Shown: positions 44,644-57,281, counted from the first letter of the stretch. The stretch: 64,000 bases of DNA from Pseudomonas cannabina (GCF_900100365.1 NZ_FNKU01000001.1:868001-932000), one strand, 5' to 3'. Numbers and translations are program-made. The notes: generated by a model from the letters alone, not told the origin.

Positions 44644-46338
44644 ATGAGCAAGCCGACTCCAGAACCCGCTGCCAACTCCAAGGCAGGCCCAGCCGTACCG
44701 ACCAATTTCCTGCGTCCGATCGTGCAGGCCGACCTGGATTCGGGCAAACACAGCAAAATCATCACGCGCTTTCCGCCGGAGCCCAACGGCTACCTGCACA
44801 TTGGTCATGCCAAGTCGATCTGCGTGAATTTCGGTCTGGCCAAGGAGTTCGGTGGTGATACGCACCTGCGTTTCGATGACACCAACCCGGCCAAGGAAGA
44901 CCAAGAATACATCGACGCCATCATGAGCGACGTCAAGTGGCTGGGCTTCGAGTGGGCCGGTGAAGTGCGTTACGCCTCGCAGTATTTCGATCAGTTGCAC
45001 GACTGGGCGGTCGAGCTGATCAAGGCGGGCAAGGCCTATGTGGACGATCTGACCCCCGAGCAGGCCCGCGAATACCGCGGCACCCTGACCGAGCCAGGCA
45101 AGAACAGCCCGTTCCGTGAGCGCAGCGTCGAGGAGAACATCGACCTGTTCGCGCGCATGAAGGCTGGCGAATTCGAAGATGGCGCTCGCGTACTTCGCGC
45201 CAAAATCGACATGGCCTCGCCGAACATGAATCTGCGTGATCCGATCATCTACCGTATCCGTCATGCGCATCACCACCAGACCGGCGATAAATGGTGCATT
45301 TACCCGATCTATGACTTCACCCACGGCCAGTCGGATGCCATCGAGGGAATTACTCACTCGATCTGCACCCTGGAGTTCGAAAGCCATCGTCCGCTGTATG
45401 ACTGGTTCCTCGATAACCTGCCGGTGCCGTGCAAGCCGCGCCAGTACGAGTTCTCGCGCCTGAACCTGAACTACACCATCACCAGCAAGCGCAAGCTCAA
45501 GCAACTGGTTGACGAAAAGCACGTCAACGGCTGGGATGACCCGCGCATGTCGACGTTGTCGGGTTTCCGCCGTCGTGGCTACACGCCGAAGTCGATTCGC
45601 AATTTCTGCGAAATGATCGGCACCAACCGTTCCGACGGCGTGGTCGATTTCGGCATGCTCGAATTCAGCATTCGTGACGACCTGGACCACAGCGCCCCGC
45701 GTGCCATGTGCGTGCTGCGTCCGTTGAAAGTCATGATCACCAATTATCCGGAAGGCCAGGTCGAGAAGCTGGAGCTGCCGCGCCACCCGAAAGAAGATCT
45801 GGGCGTGCGCGAGCTGCCGTTTTCGCGGGAAATCTATATCGACCGCGACGATTACATGGAAGAGCCGCCAAAAGGTTACAAGCGTCTGGAGCCGAATGGC
45901 GAAGTGCGTCTGCGTGGCAGCTATGTGATTCGTGCCGACGAAGCGATCAAGGATGCCGACGGCAACATCGTCGAACTGCGTTGCTCCTATGACCCGGACA
46001 CGCTGGGCAAGAACCCGGAAGGCCGCAAGGTCAAGGGCGTCGTGCACTGGGTGCCAGCGGCAGAAAGCGTTGAATGCGAAGTGCGTTTGTACGATCGCCT
46101 GTTCCGTTCCCCGAACCCGGAGAAAGCCGAAGACGGTGCCAGCTTTCTGGACAACATCAACCCCGATTCCCTGCAAGTACTGACCGGTTGTCGTGCCGAG
46201 CCTTCATTGGGGCAAGCGCAACCGGAAGACCGTTTCCAGTTCGAACGCGAAGGTTATTTCTGCGCGGACATCAAGGACTCGAAACCGGGTCAACCCGTCT
46301 TCAACCGCACGGTGACGCTGCGGGATTCCTGGACCTGA
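44644..46338 (+). CDS. glnS: Glutaminyl-tRNA synthetase
   Basis: 564 residues from the ATG at 44644 ([15 protein letters not shown]), chosen because AAGGAT precedes it and other Pseudomonas GlnS begin MSKPT; an ATG five codons upstream is the alternative. Class I motifs: HIGH element in [23 protein letters not shown] and the KMSKS equivalent in [25 protein letters not shown]. The C-terminal anticodon-binding beta-barrels are present and length is normal. It charges tRNA-Gln and is followed 25 bases later by cysS. Confidence 0.97.
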   Translation: MSKPTPEPAANSKAGPAVPTNFLRPIVQADLDSGKHSKIITRFPPEPNGYLHIGHAKSICVNFGLAKEFGGDTHLRFDDTNPAKEDQEYIDAIMSDVKWLGFEWAGEVRYASQYFDQLHDWAVELIKAGKAYVDDLTPEQAREYRGTLTEPGKNSPFRERSVEENIDLFARMKAGEFEDGARVLRAKIDMASPNMNLRDPIIYRIRHAHHHQTGDKWCIYPIYDFTHGQSDAIEGITHSICTLEFESHRPLYDWFLDNLPVPCKPRQYEFSRLNLNYTITSKRKLKQLVDEKHVNGWDDPRMSTLSGFRRRGYTPKSIRNFCEMIGTNRSDGVVDFGMLEFSIRDDLDHSAPRAMCVLRPLKVMITNYPEGQVEKLELPRHPKEDLGVRELPFSREIYIDRDDYMEEPPKGYKRLEPNGEVRLRGSYVIRADEAIKDADGNIVELRCSYDPDTLGKNPEGRKVKGVVHWVPAAESVECEVRLYDRLFRSPNPEKAEDGASFLDNINPDSLQVLTGCRAEPSLGQAQPEDRFQFEREGYFCADIKDSKPGQPVFNRTVTLRDSWT

Positions 46339-46363
46339 TGCTGTACGTTTGAGGGGGGAGCCA

Positions 46364-47746
<1,383 letters not shown>

Positions 47747-47771
47747 TAAACACAGGCTGAGCCCGGAAAAA

Positions 47772-47965
47772 CCGGGCGACGCTTCGCTTGTCCGCGAACT
47801 GCCGATTTTTGTAGGAGCGGACTTGTCCGCGAACTGCCGGGAACCGGCAGCAAAACCTATGCATACGGTACATCAGACGGTACCGGGGTGAACGGTTTCA
47901 GGGCCGTTTCGCAGCCCATCGCGGACAAGCGAAGCGTCGCCCGGTCCGGCTCCTACACCCTCCGG
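47772..47965. repeat. Long inverted repeat (26 bp arms) with an internal REP, after cysS
   Basis: A 26-bp perfect inverted repeat: left arm 47772-47797 (ending CTTGTCCGCGA), right arm 47919-47944 (beginning TCGCGGACAAG), spaced 121 bases. A further REP-like core (GTAGGAGCGGACTTGTCCGC, from 47811) and GGCTCCTAC (47948-47956) extend the structure. The 280-base gap between cysS and the sigma54 activator is otherwise non-coding; nothing resembles a classic cysS terminator except this. Confidence 0.75.
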
Positions 47966-48026
47966 GCAGAAGCCTGTTTTGCGGCCTTTTCAGGACCGTT
48001 GCATAGCGCAGGGCATTGGCACGAGA

Positions 48027-49880
48027 CTAAACAATCCGCTGTTCCCGCAACCGCTTATACAGCGTGTTGCGGCTCACGCCCAACTGCTTCGCCAGCAGTG
48101 AAATATTTCCGCCAGCCGCCTGCAACTGGTGGCTCAGGTTTTCCGTCGATGGCTGTCTGCATGGCAACGGACCGGCCTCCAAAGGCCCCCGGCATTCCTC
48201 ATCCATACTCATATCCAGCAGAAAATCTGCCGGCAAGTGTTCGGTACTGATCGGCTGTTCATCCGCCAATGCCAGCGCCACCTGAATCACGCTGTTGAGC
48301 TGGCGAATATTGCCCGGCCAAGGGTGATGTTCAAACAGCTCGAGCACTTCTCTGGAAAACCCCGTCCGTTGATGTGCGTCGCGGTGCCGCTCCCAGATAC
48401 GCTGGATCAAGGCATGTTTATCAGTGCGTTCGCGTAAGGGTGGCAGCTCGATGCTCAGGCCGCTGACCCGGTAATAAAGATCCTGACGAAAGTGCCCCGC
48501 CTGCACCTGCTCGCGCAAACTGCGATTGGTGGCAGATATCAGGCGTATGTCCACCGGATACAATTCGCTGCTGCCCAACGGCTGAACGCAGCGTTCCTGC
48601 AACACGCGCAACAATCGCGCCTGCACCGGCATCGGCATGTCGCCGACTTCGTCGAGAAACAGCGTGCCTTTGTCGGCCTTGCGGATCAGGCCGATGCTGC
48701 CTTTCTGGTTGGCGCCGGTAAACGCGCCCCTTTCATAGCCGAACAGCTCGGCCTCGACCAGTTCGGCGGGGATCGCTGCGCAATTGACGGCGATCAACGG
48801 TTGACTGGCGCGTGAGCTGGACTGATGCAGCGCCTTGACGAACACTTCCTTACCCACCCCGGTCTCACCGTGAATCAACAACGGGATGTCTTTTTCCAGC
48901 AAACGCCGGGCTTGCAGCACGGCTTTTTCAACGTTCGCGTCGCCCAGGCTGATTGCTTCCAGATCTAGACTTCGCGGCACCACAGCAGGCTGAACAGACT
49001 GAACGCTGTACAGCTTGAGCGGCTTGCGGGTCGGACGCTTGAGCAAACATTGAAAGCGATTGTTGCCAAATGCATGCAGCGCGAACGGCCGCGCCTCCGT
49101 CTCGCTGAGCAATTGCAGGATCGGGCACTTGAACAGCGTTTCGATATTGACGCCTGAAAGCCTGGTCCCCAGCAAATTGTCGGCACGTCGGTTGGCACAC
49201 ACAATCCGGCCGCTCTCATCGAAAATCAGCAGGCCCGCCCACTGGCTGTCGAGGTTGTTCAGGCCGGTGTTGAAGATCAACTGGAAGTGGGTGTCGCGGA
49301 ACTGATCGAGGATCAGGCGGTTTTCCACCGACTGACTCATCATCTTGACCATGCCCAACGTGTGCGAGGGCGGCAGGAAGCTGTCGCTGGACACATCCAG
49401 CACGGCGATGATGCGTCGGTCGGCATCGAAGATCGGCGAAGCAGAACCGGTCATGAAGCGGTTGGCCTTGAGAAAGTGTTCATCCGGCTCGATATGGATC
49501 GCCTGTTCGCAAGCCAGCGCTGTGCCGATGGCGTTGGTGCCGGTGCCGCATTCGCTCCAACTGGCCCCGGCCATGAAGCCTTGGGTTTGCGAAGCTTCGA
49601 CGAAACGCTGATTGCCCCACGACCTGAGTAACTGGCCTTGGGGGTCAGCCAGCATGATCAGGCAATTCGAGTTGCTGAGGATGTTTTCATAGACCGGCAA
49701 CACCTCCTGATGGGTGGTTTGCACCAGCCCGTGATGGCGTTCCAGCAGCCGGGAGACCTTTGCGCCGGGCAGTTGGCCAAACGACGGACGTGTCTGATGG
49801 CTGAGACCGAAGTCCCGGCAGCGAGTCCATGAATCCTGAATGATGATGTCGTGAGCAAGCGAAGCGCTGGATTGAGACAT
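48027..49880 (-). CDS. AcoR-type sigma54-dependent transcriptional activator
   Basis: A 617-residue enhancer-binding protein. The N-terminal GAF-type domain contains [18 protein letters not shown] (residues about 107-122), typical of AcoR-like sensors, then a PAS-like segment ([25 protein letters not shown]). The AAA+ domain has Walker A GETGVGKE (338-345), the sigma54-contact loop GAFTGA (385-390) and [10 protein letters not shown] Fis-type helix-turn-helix ends the protein ([24 protein letters not shown]). It is divergent from the ABC importer operon, whose upstream region holds a sigma54 promoter and TGTTCA repeats, so it is very probably the operon's activator. Confidence 0.9.
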   Translation of the reverse strand: MSQSSASLAHDIIIQDSWTRCRDFGLSHQTRPSFGQLPGAKVSRLLERHHGLVQTTHQEVLPVYENILSNSNCLIMLADPQGQLLRSWGNQRFVEASQTQGFMAGASWSECGTGTNAIGTALACEQAIHIEPDEHFLKANRFMTGSASPIFDADRRIIAVLDVSSDSFLPPSHTLGMVKMMSQSVENRLILDQFRDTHFQLIFNTGLNNLDSQWAGLLIFDESGRIVCANRRADNLLGTRLSGVNIETLFKCPILQLLSETEARPFALHAFGNNRFQCLLKRPTRKPLKLYSVQSVQPAVVPRSLDLEAISLGDANVEKAVLQARRLLEKDIPLLIHGETGVGKEVFVKALHQSSSRASQPLIAVNCAAIPAELVEAELFGYERGAFTGANQKGSIGLIRKADKGTLFLDEVGDMPMPVQARLLRVLQERCVQPLGSSELYPVDIRLISATNRSLREQVQAGHFRQDLYYRVSGLSIELPPLRERTDKHALIQRIWERHRDAHQRTGFSREVLELFEHHPWPGNIRQLNSVIQVALALADEQPISTEHLPADFLLDMSMDEECRGPLEAGPLPCRQPSTENLSHQLQAAGGNISLLAKQLGVSRNTLYKRLREQRIV

Positions 49881-49988
49881 GAGGATGCCTGCGAAGATGA
49901 CGTGTTGTTTTTGTTTTTAGGTCCCGTCAGCGTGACCATCCTTGCCCGCAACGTCCGTCCAGTGTCGTTCAGAATTGCTCAAAGTCAA

Positions 49989-50035
49989 TGTTCATTTTGT
50001 TCAGTTGTTCAATATTTTCTGTTCAGTTTTGTTCA
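49989..50035. promoter_or_regulatory. Five TGTTCA repeats, candidate upstream activating sequence
   Basis: TGTTCA occurs at 49989, 49998, 50006, 50020 and 50030, all in the same direction, with spacings of 9, 8, 14 and 10 bases. The block is AT-rich and ends 75 bases before the sigma54 promoter, the usual distance for an enhancer. It lies between the AcoR-type activator and the importer operon; binding by that activator is inferred. Confidence 0.55.
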
Positions 50036-50109
50036 ACTGCGAAATGGCTTTGGTCACCTGGATACGGGCGAACGCTCTGTTTCGGGCCTTGGCTCGAATA
50101 TCGTTGATC

Positions 50110-50125
50110 TGGCACGAATGTCGCT
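50110..50125 (+). promoter_or_regulatory. Sigma54 (-24/-12) promoter of the ABC importer operon
   Basis: TGGCACGAATGTCGCT has GG at 50111-50112 and GC at 50123-50124 with the obligatory 10-base gap; the -24 element TGGCACG is perfect and the -12 element (TCGC) differs from TTGC by one base. It is 56 bases before the first operon gene and downstream of the TGTTCA array, next to a divergent sigma54 activator gene. Confidence 0.65.
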
Positions 50126-50180
50126 ATTGGCAAAGAGCCACGCATTCACCCTGAAGAAAAAAACAACAAAAGGGCACGCC

Positions 50181-51275
50181 ATGTCACTCACGCTGGAGCA
50201 TGTCAGTCGCGCCGTCGATGGCCAGATCTGGATCGACGACGCTTCCCTGAGCTTTGAGCCGGGATCATTCAACGTTCTGCTGGGGCGAACCCTGTCCGGC
50301 AAGACCAGCCTGATGCGCCTGATGGCCGGGCTGGACAAGCCCGATACCGGACGCGTGCTGATGAACGGCGTCGATGTCACACAACGACCGGTTCGTCTGC
50401 GCAACGTCTCGATGGTTTATCAGCAGTTCATCAATTACCCGAGCATGACGGTGTTTGAAAACATCGCATCGCCACTGCGCCAGGCGGGTCTGTCCAGGGA
50501 CGTGATCCACAGCCGCGTGCAGGAAACGGCGAAGATGCTGCGTATCGAGAAATACCTGCAACGCCACCCGCTCGAATTGTCTGGCGGACAGCAACAGCGC
50601 ACGGCGATGGCCAGGGCGCTGGTCAAAGATGCCGAGCTGATTCTGTTCGATGAGCCGCTGGTCAACCTCGACTACAAGCTGCGCGAAGAACTGCGTCAGG
50701 AGATGCGCGAACTGTTTGCAGCTCGTCACACCATCGCCATTTACGCCACCACCGAGCCCAACGAAGCGCTGGCGCTGGGCGGCACCACCACCATCCTGCA
50801 CGAAGGCCGGGTGGTGCAGAGTGGCAAGACCCCTGAGGTTTACCACCGGCCCGCCACAGTGCTGGCGGCCGAGCTGTTCTCCGAGCCGCCGATCAACCTG
50901 ATGCCGGGGCGCATTGAAGGCAATGAGGTCAGTTTCGCCAACTTCGTGCATTTCCCGCTCAATGTCGACCTGCGTGCAGTCGGCGACGGTGAGTACCGCT
51001 TTGGCGTGCGGCCCAGTCATCTGAGTCTGGTGCCTTCCAATGATGACGATCTGGAACTGGCGGTCACGGTCGAGCTGGCGGAAATTAGCGGCTCGGAAAC
51101 CTTCCTGCATGTGCGCAACGAGTTGTTCTCGCTGGTCCTGCATTTGCCCGGCGTGCATGCCTACGACGTTGACGCATCGATTCGGGTGTACATCCCGACT
51201 CATAAATTATTTGTATTCGATCAGCAGGGCGGCCTGATTCAGGCGCCGGGCCTGCGTGTGGCGAGGGTTGCCTGA
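50181..51275 (+). CDS. ABC importer ATPase 1 (GlpS-like, CUT1/MalK type)
   Basis: 364 residues from ATG 50181. Walker A GRTLSGKT (35-42), Q-loop MVYQQFINYP, canonical signature LSGGQQQR (133-140), Walker B LILFDE (153-158) and a C-terminal TOBE/OB domain as in MalK. At the H-loop, where MalK-type proteins have THD, it reads ATTEPNEA (189-196), so the switch His is Thr191. It is the first gene of a six-gene operon resembling rhizobial glpSTPQUV (glycerol uptake). Its stop overlaps the next ATG by one base. Energises solute uptake together with ATPase 2, with which it probably forms a heterodimer. Confidence 0.85.
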   Translation: MSLTLEHVSRAVDGQIWIDDASLSFEPGSFNVLLGRTLSGKTSLMRLMAGLDKPDTGRVLMNGVDVTQRPVRLRNVSMVYQQFINYPSMTVFENIASPLRQAGLSRDVIHSRVQETAKMLRIEKYLQRHPLELSGGQQQRTAMARALVKDAELILFDEPLVNLDYKLREELRQEMRELFAARHTIAIYATTEPNEALALGGTTTILHEGRVVQSGKTPEVYHRPATVLAAELFSEPPINLMPGRIEGNEVSFANFVHFPLNVDLRAVGDGEYRFGVRPSHLSLVPSNDDDLELAVTVELAEISGSETFLHVRNELFSLVLHLPGVHAYDVDASIRVYIPTHKLFVFDQQGGLIQAPGLRVARVA

Positions 51276-52382
51276 TGGCCGAGATTCGCTTGCAGAACCT
51301 GGCGCACAGTTACAGCGCCAACCCTGGCCCCGAGGATTACGCGATCCGGGAAATGAGCCACATCTGGGAGCAGGGTGGTGCTTACGCGCTGCTCGGACCG
51401 TCCGGTTGCGGCAAGTCGACATTGCTCAACATCATCTCGGGATTGCTCAGCCCGTCTCAAGGGCAGGTGCTGTTCGATTCCAAAGTGGTCAACGAGCTGC
51501 CGCCAGAGCGCCGCAACATCGCGCAGGTTTTCCAGTTTCCGGTGATCTACGACACCATGACCGTGTTCGACAACCTGGCCTTCCCGCTGCGTAATCAGGG
51601 CATGGACGAGGCGCGGATTCTCACTAAGGTCAACGAAATTGCCGATGTGCTGGACCTGCAACCGCTGCTGAAAAAGAAGGCGCGCAACCTCTCGGCGGAC
51701 GAAAAGCAGAAGGTCTCGATGGGCCGCGGTCTGGTGCGCGATGACGTGTCGGCGATCCTTTTCGACGAACCGCTGACGGTCATCGACCCGCACTTGAAGT
51801 GGAAGCTGCGCCGCAAGCTCAAGCAGATTCACGAGCAGTTCAACATCACCATGGTCTACGTCACCCACGACCAACTGGAGGCTTCGACCTTCGCCGACAA
51901 GATCGCGGTCATGTATGGCGGACAGATCGTGCAGTTCGGCACACCTCGCGAGCTGTTTGAAAAGCCTTCGCACACCTTTGTCGGTTATTTCATCGGCAGC
52001 CCGGGCATGAACCTGATCGACGTCACGCCGCAACCGGGTGGTGTCGGTTTTGCCGACATTCGCCTGCCGCTGCCTGAGTCTCTGCAGCAAAAGCTCGCCA
52101 ATACCTCGTGGAAAAGTTTAAAAGTCGGCATTCGCCCCGAGTTTGTGCACGTCTGGGACGTGCCTTATGACGATGCGATGTGTGCTGACGTGACCTACGT
52201 CGAGGACCTGGGAACGTACAAGATCATCACCCTGAAACTGGCCGGCCAGTTGCTGAAAGTCCGTCTGCAGGAAGACAAGCCGGTGCCGCAAGGTCAGGCC
52301 TGGGTCAGTTTTCCGGGGCAGTGGCTGATGCTGTATGCCGACGATTACCTGCTTGAAGCCGGTCCTGCGAGTGAGGTGCCCC

Positions 52383-52390
<8 letters not shown>
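51275..52390 (+). CDS. ABC importer ATPase 2 (GlpT-like, CUT1/MalK type)
   Basis: 371 residues. Walker A GPSGCGKS (41-48), Walker B ILFDE (161-165) and switch His198 in VYVTHDQLEA are canonical, but the signature reads LSADEKQK (139-146) instead of LSGGQ. This is complementary to ATPase 1, which keeps the signature but lacks the His. The C-terminal TOBE-type domain is present. Starts on the last base of the preceding stop codon (TGATG) and overlaps the permease gene by 8 bases, so the operon is tightly coupled. Substrate inferred as glycerol or another polyol from operon structure. Confidence 0.85.
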
Positions 52391-53249
<859 letters not shown>

Positions 53250-53259
53250 GGGGCTGGTC

Positions 53260-54060
53260 ATGAGTCTGCGCAAAATCATACCGCTGTGGATTTACCTGTT
53301 GTTCCTGCTAGTGCCGATCTACTGGCTGGTCAACATGTCGTTCAAGACCAATACCGAGATTCTCGGTGGCCTGACGCTGTGGCCGCAGGATTTCACCCTG
53401 GCCAACTACAAGGTGATTTTCACCGACGAGAGTTGGTACAGCGGCTACCTTAATTCGCTGTATTACGTGTGCCTGAACACGGTGATATCGCTGAGCGTTG
53501 CATTGCCGGCAGCCTACGCGTTTTCACGCTACCGTTTTCTCGGCGACAAGCACCTGTTTTTCTGGCTGCTGACCAATCGCATGGCGCCACCGGCGGTGTT
53601 TCTGCTGCCGTTTTTCCAGCTGTACTCGTCCATCGGGCTGTTTGATACACACATTGCCGTCGCCTTGGCGCACTGCCTGTTCAACGTCCCGCTGGCGGTG
53701 TGGATTCTGGAAGGCTTCATGTCTGGCGTTCCCAAGGAAATCGATGAAACGGCCTACATCGACGGTTACAGTTTTCCGAAATTTTTCGTGAAGATTTTCA
53801 TCCCGCTGATTGGCTCGGGGATCGGTGTCACAGCGTTTTTCTGCTTCATGTTTTCCTGGGTCGAGCTGTTACTGGCGCGCACCCTGACATCGGTCAATGC
53901 CAAACCGATTGCCGCGGTGATGACCCGTACGGTCTCCGCGTCCGGCATCGATTGGGGGGTGCTGGCAGCGGCGGGGGTGTTGACCATCCTGCCGGGCATG
54001 CTGGTGATCTGGTTTGTTCGCAACCACGTGGTCAAGGGCTTTGCTCTTGGTCGTGTCTGA
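53260..54060 (+). CDS. ABC importer permease 2 (GlpQ-like, MalG type)
   Basis: 266 residues with six membrane helices. The MalG-like elements LPAAYAFSRYRF and the EAA loop GVPKEIDETAYIDGYSFPKFFVKIFIPL are clear. Pairs with permease 1. The next gene is a small DUF2160 membrane protein, an arrangement typical of the GlpSTPQUV-like transporter and not of ordinary sugar importers. Confidence 0.9.
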   Translation: MSLRKIIPLWIYLLFLLVPIYWLVNMSFKTNTEILGGLTLWPQDFTLANYKVIFTDESWYSGYLNSLYYVCLNTVISLSVALPAAYAFSRYRFLGDKHLFFWLLTNRMAPPAVFLLPFFQLYSSIGLFDTHIAVALAHCLFNVPLAVWILEGFMSGVPKEIDETAYIDGYSFPKFFVKIFIPLIGSGIGVTAFFCFMFSWVELLLARTLTSVNAKPIAAVMTRTVSASGIDWGVLAAAGVLTILPGMLVIWFVRNHVVKGFALGRV

Positions 54061-54072
54061 GGAGTCGAGAAA

Positions 54073-54345
54073 ATGGAGTGGATGTCCTGGACACTGCCGA
54101 CTGCGGCGTTCTTCATCAGTATCGGATTGCTGCTGGTGGGCATGACCGTGTGGGAATTGCGCTCGGCGAGCATCGAGCGCCGTGGCCTTCTGCCGATTGT
54201 CACCACGCGTGGCGACCGCTTGTTCATTGGCCTTCTGGGCAGCGCCTACCTGCATTTGTTGGTCATTGGCGTGACTGACTGGAATATCTGGGTCGCTTCA
54301 GGGATTTCCCTGGTGTGGCTTTTGGTGGTGATGCGTTGGGGTTAG
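54073..54345 (+). CDS. DUF2160 small membrane protein (GlpU-like)
   Basis: 90 residues with three hydrophobic stretches (MSWTLPTAAFFISIGLLLVGMTVW; LFIGLLGSAYLHLLVIGV; IWVASGISLVWLLVVM). DUF2160 proteins occur almost only in this class of importer operon, between the second permease and the binding protein. Its role is unknown; it may be a regulatory or stabilising subunit of the membrane complex. Confidence 0.85.
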   Translation: MEWMSWTLPTAAFFISIGLLLVGMTVWELRSASIERRGLLPIVTTRGDRLFIGLLGSAYLHLLVIGVTDWNIWVASGISLVWLLVVMRWG

Positions 54346-54431
54346 GCGGCGGTCGGGCGTGATCAGCAACGTGATCCGCTCGGCAGTATTCGAAAAAGCG
54401 GGACTACATAAAAGCAACACTGGAGATGACT

Positions 54432-56204
54432 ATGTTCAATAAGAAAAACAAGCTGCAACATAGCGTGACGCTGGCAACCATGATCATGCTCAGCGGGTTG
54501 AGTGTGTCGGCATGGGCGGATCAGTACGAGGATGCGGCGAAGAAGTGGGCGGCCAGCGAATTCAAGCCAAGCACGCTTTCCGATGCCGAGCAATTGAAAG
54601 AGCTGGAGTGGTTCATCAAGGCGGCCGAGCCGTTCCGAGGTATGGACATCAAGGTGGTGTCGGAAACCCTGACCACCCACGAGTACGAGTCGAAAACCCT
54701 GGCCAAGGCGTTCACCGAAATCACCGGTATCAAAGTCACCCACGACCTGCTGCAGGAGGGTGATGTCATCGAGAAGCTGCAAACCGCCATGCAGTCGGAC
54801 AAGAGCATCTATGACGGCTGGGTCAATGACTCGGACCTGATCGGTACGCACTTTCGTTACGGCAAGGCCATGTCTCTGACCGACCTGATGGCCAGCCCTG
54901 AAGGCAGCAAAGTCACGTCTCCAACCCTGGATTTGAAAGACTTCATCGGCACCTCGTTCACCACCGCGCCGGACGGCAAGCTCTATCAGCTGCCCGACCA
55001 GCAATTCGCCAACCTGTACTGGTTCCGGGCCGACTGGTTCGAACGTCCTGACCTGAAGAAAAAATTCAAAGACAAATACGGTTACGAGCTGGGCGTTCCG
55101 GTCAACTGGTCGGCTTATGAAGACATCGCCAAATTCTTCAGCGAAGACGTCAAGGAAATCGACGGCAAGAAAGTCTTTGGTCACATGGATTACGGCAAGA
55201 AGGACCCATCACTGGGCTGGCGTTTCACCGATGCGTGGTTCTCCATGGCAGGCAGCGGCGACAAGGGCCTGCCTAACGGCCTGCCGGTGGACGAGTGGGG
55301 CATCCGCGTCGAGGATTGCCATCCGGTCGGTTCCAGCATCACCCGCGGTGGCGACACCAACGGCCCGGCTGCGGTGTTCGCCACTCAGAAATACATCGAC
55401 TGGCTGAAAGCCTATGCACCGCCGGAAGCGGCAGGCATGACCTTCTCTGAATCCGGCCCGGTGCCTTCGCAGGGTAACGTTGCGCAGCAGATTTTCTGGT
55501 ACACCGCCTTCACCGCTGACATGACCAAACCGGGGCTGCCGGTCATGAACGCTGATGGCACGCCGAAATGGCGCATGGCGCCTTCGCCTAAAGGGCCGTA
55601 CTGGAAAGAAGGCATGAAGCTCGGCTATCAGGACGTGGGTTCGTGGACCTTCCTGAAGTCTTCCGATGAGAAAAAACGTCTGGCGGCCTGGCTGTATGCG
55701 CAGTTCGTGACGTCGAAAAGCGTTTCGTTGAAGAAAACCATCGTCGGCCTGACGCCGATTCGCGAGTCGGATATCAACTCCAAGGAGATGACCGCACTGG
55801 CACCGAAACTGGGTGGTCTGGTGGAGTTCTATCGCAGCCCGACGCGCATTCAGTGGTCGCCAACTGGCACCAACGTGCCTGACTATCCGAAGCTGGCGCA
55901 ACTGTGGTGGAGCCACGTTGCCGAAGCGGTCACTGGCGAAAAAACGGCGCAGCAGGCGCTGGACGGTCTGGCCAAGGATCAGGATGCAATCATGACGCGC
56001 ATCGAGCGTTCCAAGGTTCAGAATGAAAGCAAGTGTGCGCCGAAGATGAATCCTGAAACGTCGGCTGAAGAGTGGTATTCCAAAGCCGAGCAAAGCGGCG
56101 GCAAGTTCCTCGCGCCACAACGCAAGCTGGCCAACGAAAAACCAAAAGGTGAAACCATCGCCTACGCCGACCTGCTGAAAAGCTGGGAAGCGGCCAAGAA
56201 GTAA
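54432..56204 (+). CDS. ABC importer periplasmic binding protein (GlpV-like)
   Basis: 590 residues from ATG 54432, with GGAG six bases upstream; an ATG two codons earlier is too close to that site. Signal peptide MFNKKNKLQHSVTLATMIMLSGLSVSAWA. At 590 residues it is longer than typical MalE-type binding proteins, a feature of this transporter class. Segments such as YDGWVNDSDLIGTHFRYGK and LPDQQFANLYWFRADWFERPDL show a family-1-like binding fold. Last gene of the operon. Captures the substrate, probably glycerol, in the periplasm. Confidence 0.87.
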   Translation: MFNKKNKLQHSVTLATMIMLSGLSVSAWADQYEDAAKKWAASEFKPSTLSDAEQLKELEWFIKAAEPFRGMDIKVVSETLTTHEYESKTLAKAFTEITGIKVTHDLLQEGDVIEKLQTAMQSDKSIYDGWVNDSDLIGTHFRYGKAMSLTDLMASPEGSKVTSPTLDLKDFIGTSFTTAPDGKLYQLPDQQFANLYWFRADWFERPDLKKKFKDKYGYELGVPVNWSAYEDIAKFFSEDVKEIDGKKVFGHMDYGKKDPSLGWRFTDAWFSMAGSGDKGLPNGLPVDEWGIRVEDCHPVGSSITRGGDTNGPAAVFATQKYIDWLKAYAPPEAAGMTFSESGPVPSQGNVAQQIFWYTAFTADMTKPGLPVMNADGTPKWRMAPSPKGPYWKEGMKLGYQDVGSWTFLKSSDEKKRLAAWLYAQFVTSKSVSLKKTIVGLTPIRESDINSKEMTALAPKLGGLVEFYRSPTRIQWSPTGTNVPDYPKLAQLWWSHVAEAVTGEKTAQQALDGLAKDQDAIMTRIERSKVQNESKCAPKMNPETSAEEWYSKAEQSGGKFLAPQRKLANEKPKGETIAYADLLKSWEAAKK

Positions 56205-56218
56205 GGCTTTTCGGGAAT

Positions 56219-56247
56219 AAAAAAACGGCACCTCAGGTGCCGTTTTT
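56219..56247. terminator. Bidirectional Rho-independent terminator between the importer operon and folD
   Basis: A-run, ACGGCACCT-CAGGTGCCGT palindromic stem, T-run. It serves the convergent genes: the binding-protein gene on the plus strand and folD on the minus strand, which ends 20 bases away. Confidence 0.9.
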
Positions 56248-56266
56248 CATTGGGGCAACAGGTTGA

Positions 56267-57121
56267 TCAGTCGTGCAGGGTTTCTGCCGCGTACAGCGTG
56301 TTTTCCAGCAGGCATGCGCGGGTCATCGGCCCGACGCCGCCTGGAACCGGGGTAATCCAGCCGGCGCGGGGCAGGGCAGTCTCGTAAACCACGTCGCCGA
56401 CCAGCTTGCCATCGTCCTGTCGATTGATGCCGACGTCGATCACGATGGCGCCCGGCTTGATCCATTCGCCTTTGACCAGGCCCGGTTTACCGGCGGCAAC
56501 CACCACCAGATCGGCACGGCTCACATGGCCCGCCAGATCCTTGGTGAAGCGGTGGGTCACGGTGACGGTGCAGCCCGCCAGCAGCAATTCCATCGCCATC
56601 GGGCGGCCGACAATGTTCGAAGCGCCGACCACCACGGCATCCAGGCCATACAGATCGACACCGGTGCTTTCCAGCAGGGTAATGATGCCTTTTGGCGTGC
56701 ACGGTCGCAGCAGCGGAATACGCTGGGCCAGACGGCCGACGTTATAAGGGTGGAAACCGTCCACGTCCTTGTCCGGGCGGATGCGCTCCAGCAGCAGTGA
56801 CGCGTCCAGGTGCGCAGGCAAAGGCAACTGCAACAGGATGCCGTCGACAGCCGGGTCTTCATTGAGGCGGTCGATCAGGTCGGTCAGCGCAACCTGGGTG
56901 GTGTCGGCGGGCAGGTCGTAGGCCTGGGAGATAAAGCCGACTTCCTCGCAATCCTTGCGTTTGTGCGAAACGTAAACCTGAGAGGCGGGGTCGCTGCCCA
57001 CCAGAATCACCGCGAGGCCCGGCGTACGCAAGCCTTGCTGGCTACGTTCGGCGACACGTTTGGCGATCTGCTGGCGCAGGCTGGCGGCGATCGCTTTGCC
57101 GTCGATTAGTTTTGCAGTCAT
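56267..57121 (-). CDS. folD: Methylenetetrahydrofolate dehydrogenase/cyclohydrolase
   Basis: 284 residues. The catalytic motif [15 protein letters not shown] contains the active-site Tyr and Lys; [13 protein letters not shown] and [11 protein letters not shown] are family signatures, and [18 protein letters not shown] is the NADP-binding loop. Bifunctional enzyme of one-carbon metabolism interconverting methylene-, methenyl- and formyl-THF. folD next to this tRNA cluster and tig is the usual Pseudomonas order. Confidence 0.96.
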   Translation of the reverse strand: MTAKLIDGKAIAASLRQQIAKRVAERSQQGLRTPGLAVILVGSDPASQVYVSHKRKDCEEVGFISQAYDLPADTTQVALTDLIDRLNEDPAVDGILLQLPLPAHLDASLLLERIRPDKDVDGFHPYNVGRLAQRIPLLRPCTPKGIITLLESTGVDLYGLDAVVVGASNIVGRPMAMELLLAGCTVTVTHRFTKDLAGHVSRADLVVVAAGKPGLVKGEWIKPGAIVIDVGINRQDDGKLVGDVVYETALPRAGWITPVPGGVGPMTRACLLENTLYAAETLHD

Positions 57122-57252
57122 GACGCGTGATTAACCATCGAGAGGAAATAAAATGAGCGCGCATTCTCGCATGACATGGCGCGAGGGCAAAGGCGCATGC
57201 GGCGGTTATTCAGCTAACTCCTTTATCTAGCTGAATTTTTTTCAGAAAAAGG

Positions 57253-57281
57253 TTGACGACCCCAGGGGCCGTCTATAAGAT
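57253..57281 (+). promoter_or_regulatory. Sigma70 promoter of the tRNA cluster
   Basis: TTGACG (57253-57258) and TAAGAT (57276-57281) with a 17-base spacer, about 130 bases before tRNA-Arg. The remaining parts of the 57122-57414 gap show no gene. Confidence 0.55.

Noticed and set aside
49851..50180. An extended N-terminus for the first importer ATPase, since the frame is open upstream
   Set aside because: The extension would cover the TGTTCA array and the sigma54 promoter; the ATG at 50181 gives a normal ABC ATPase start.
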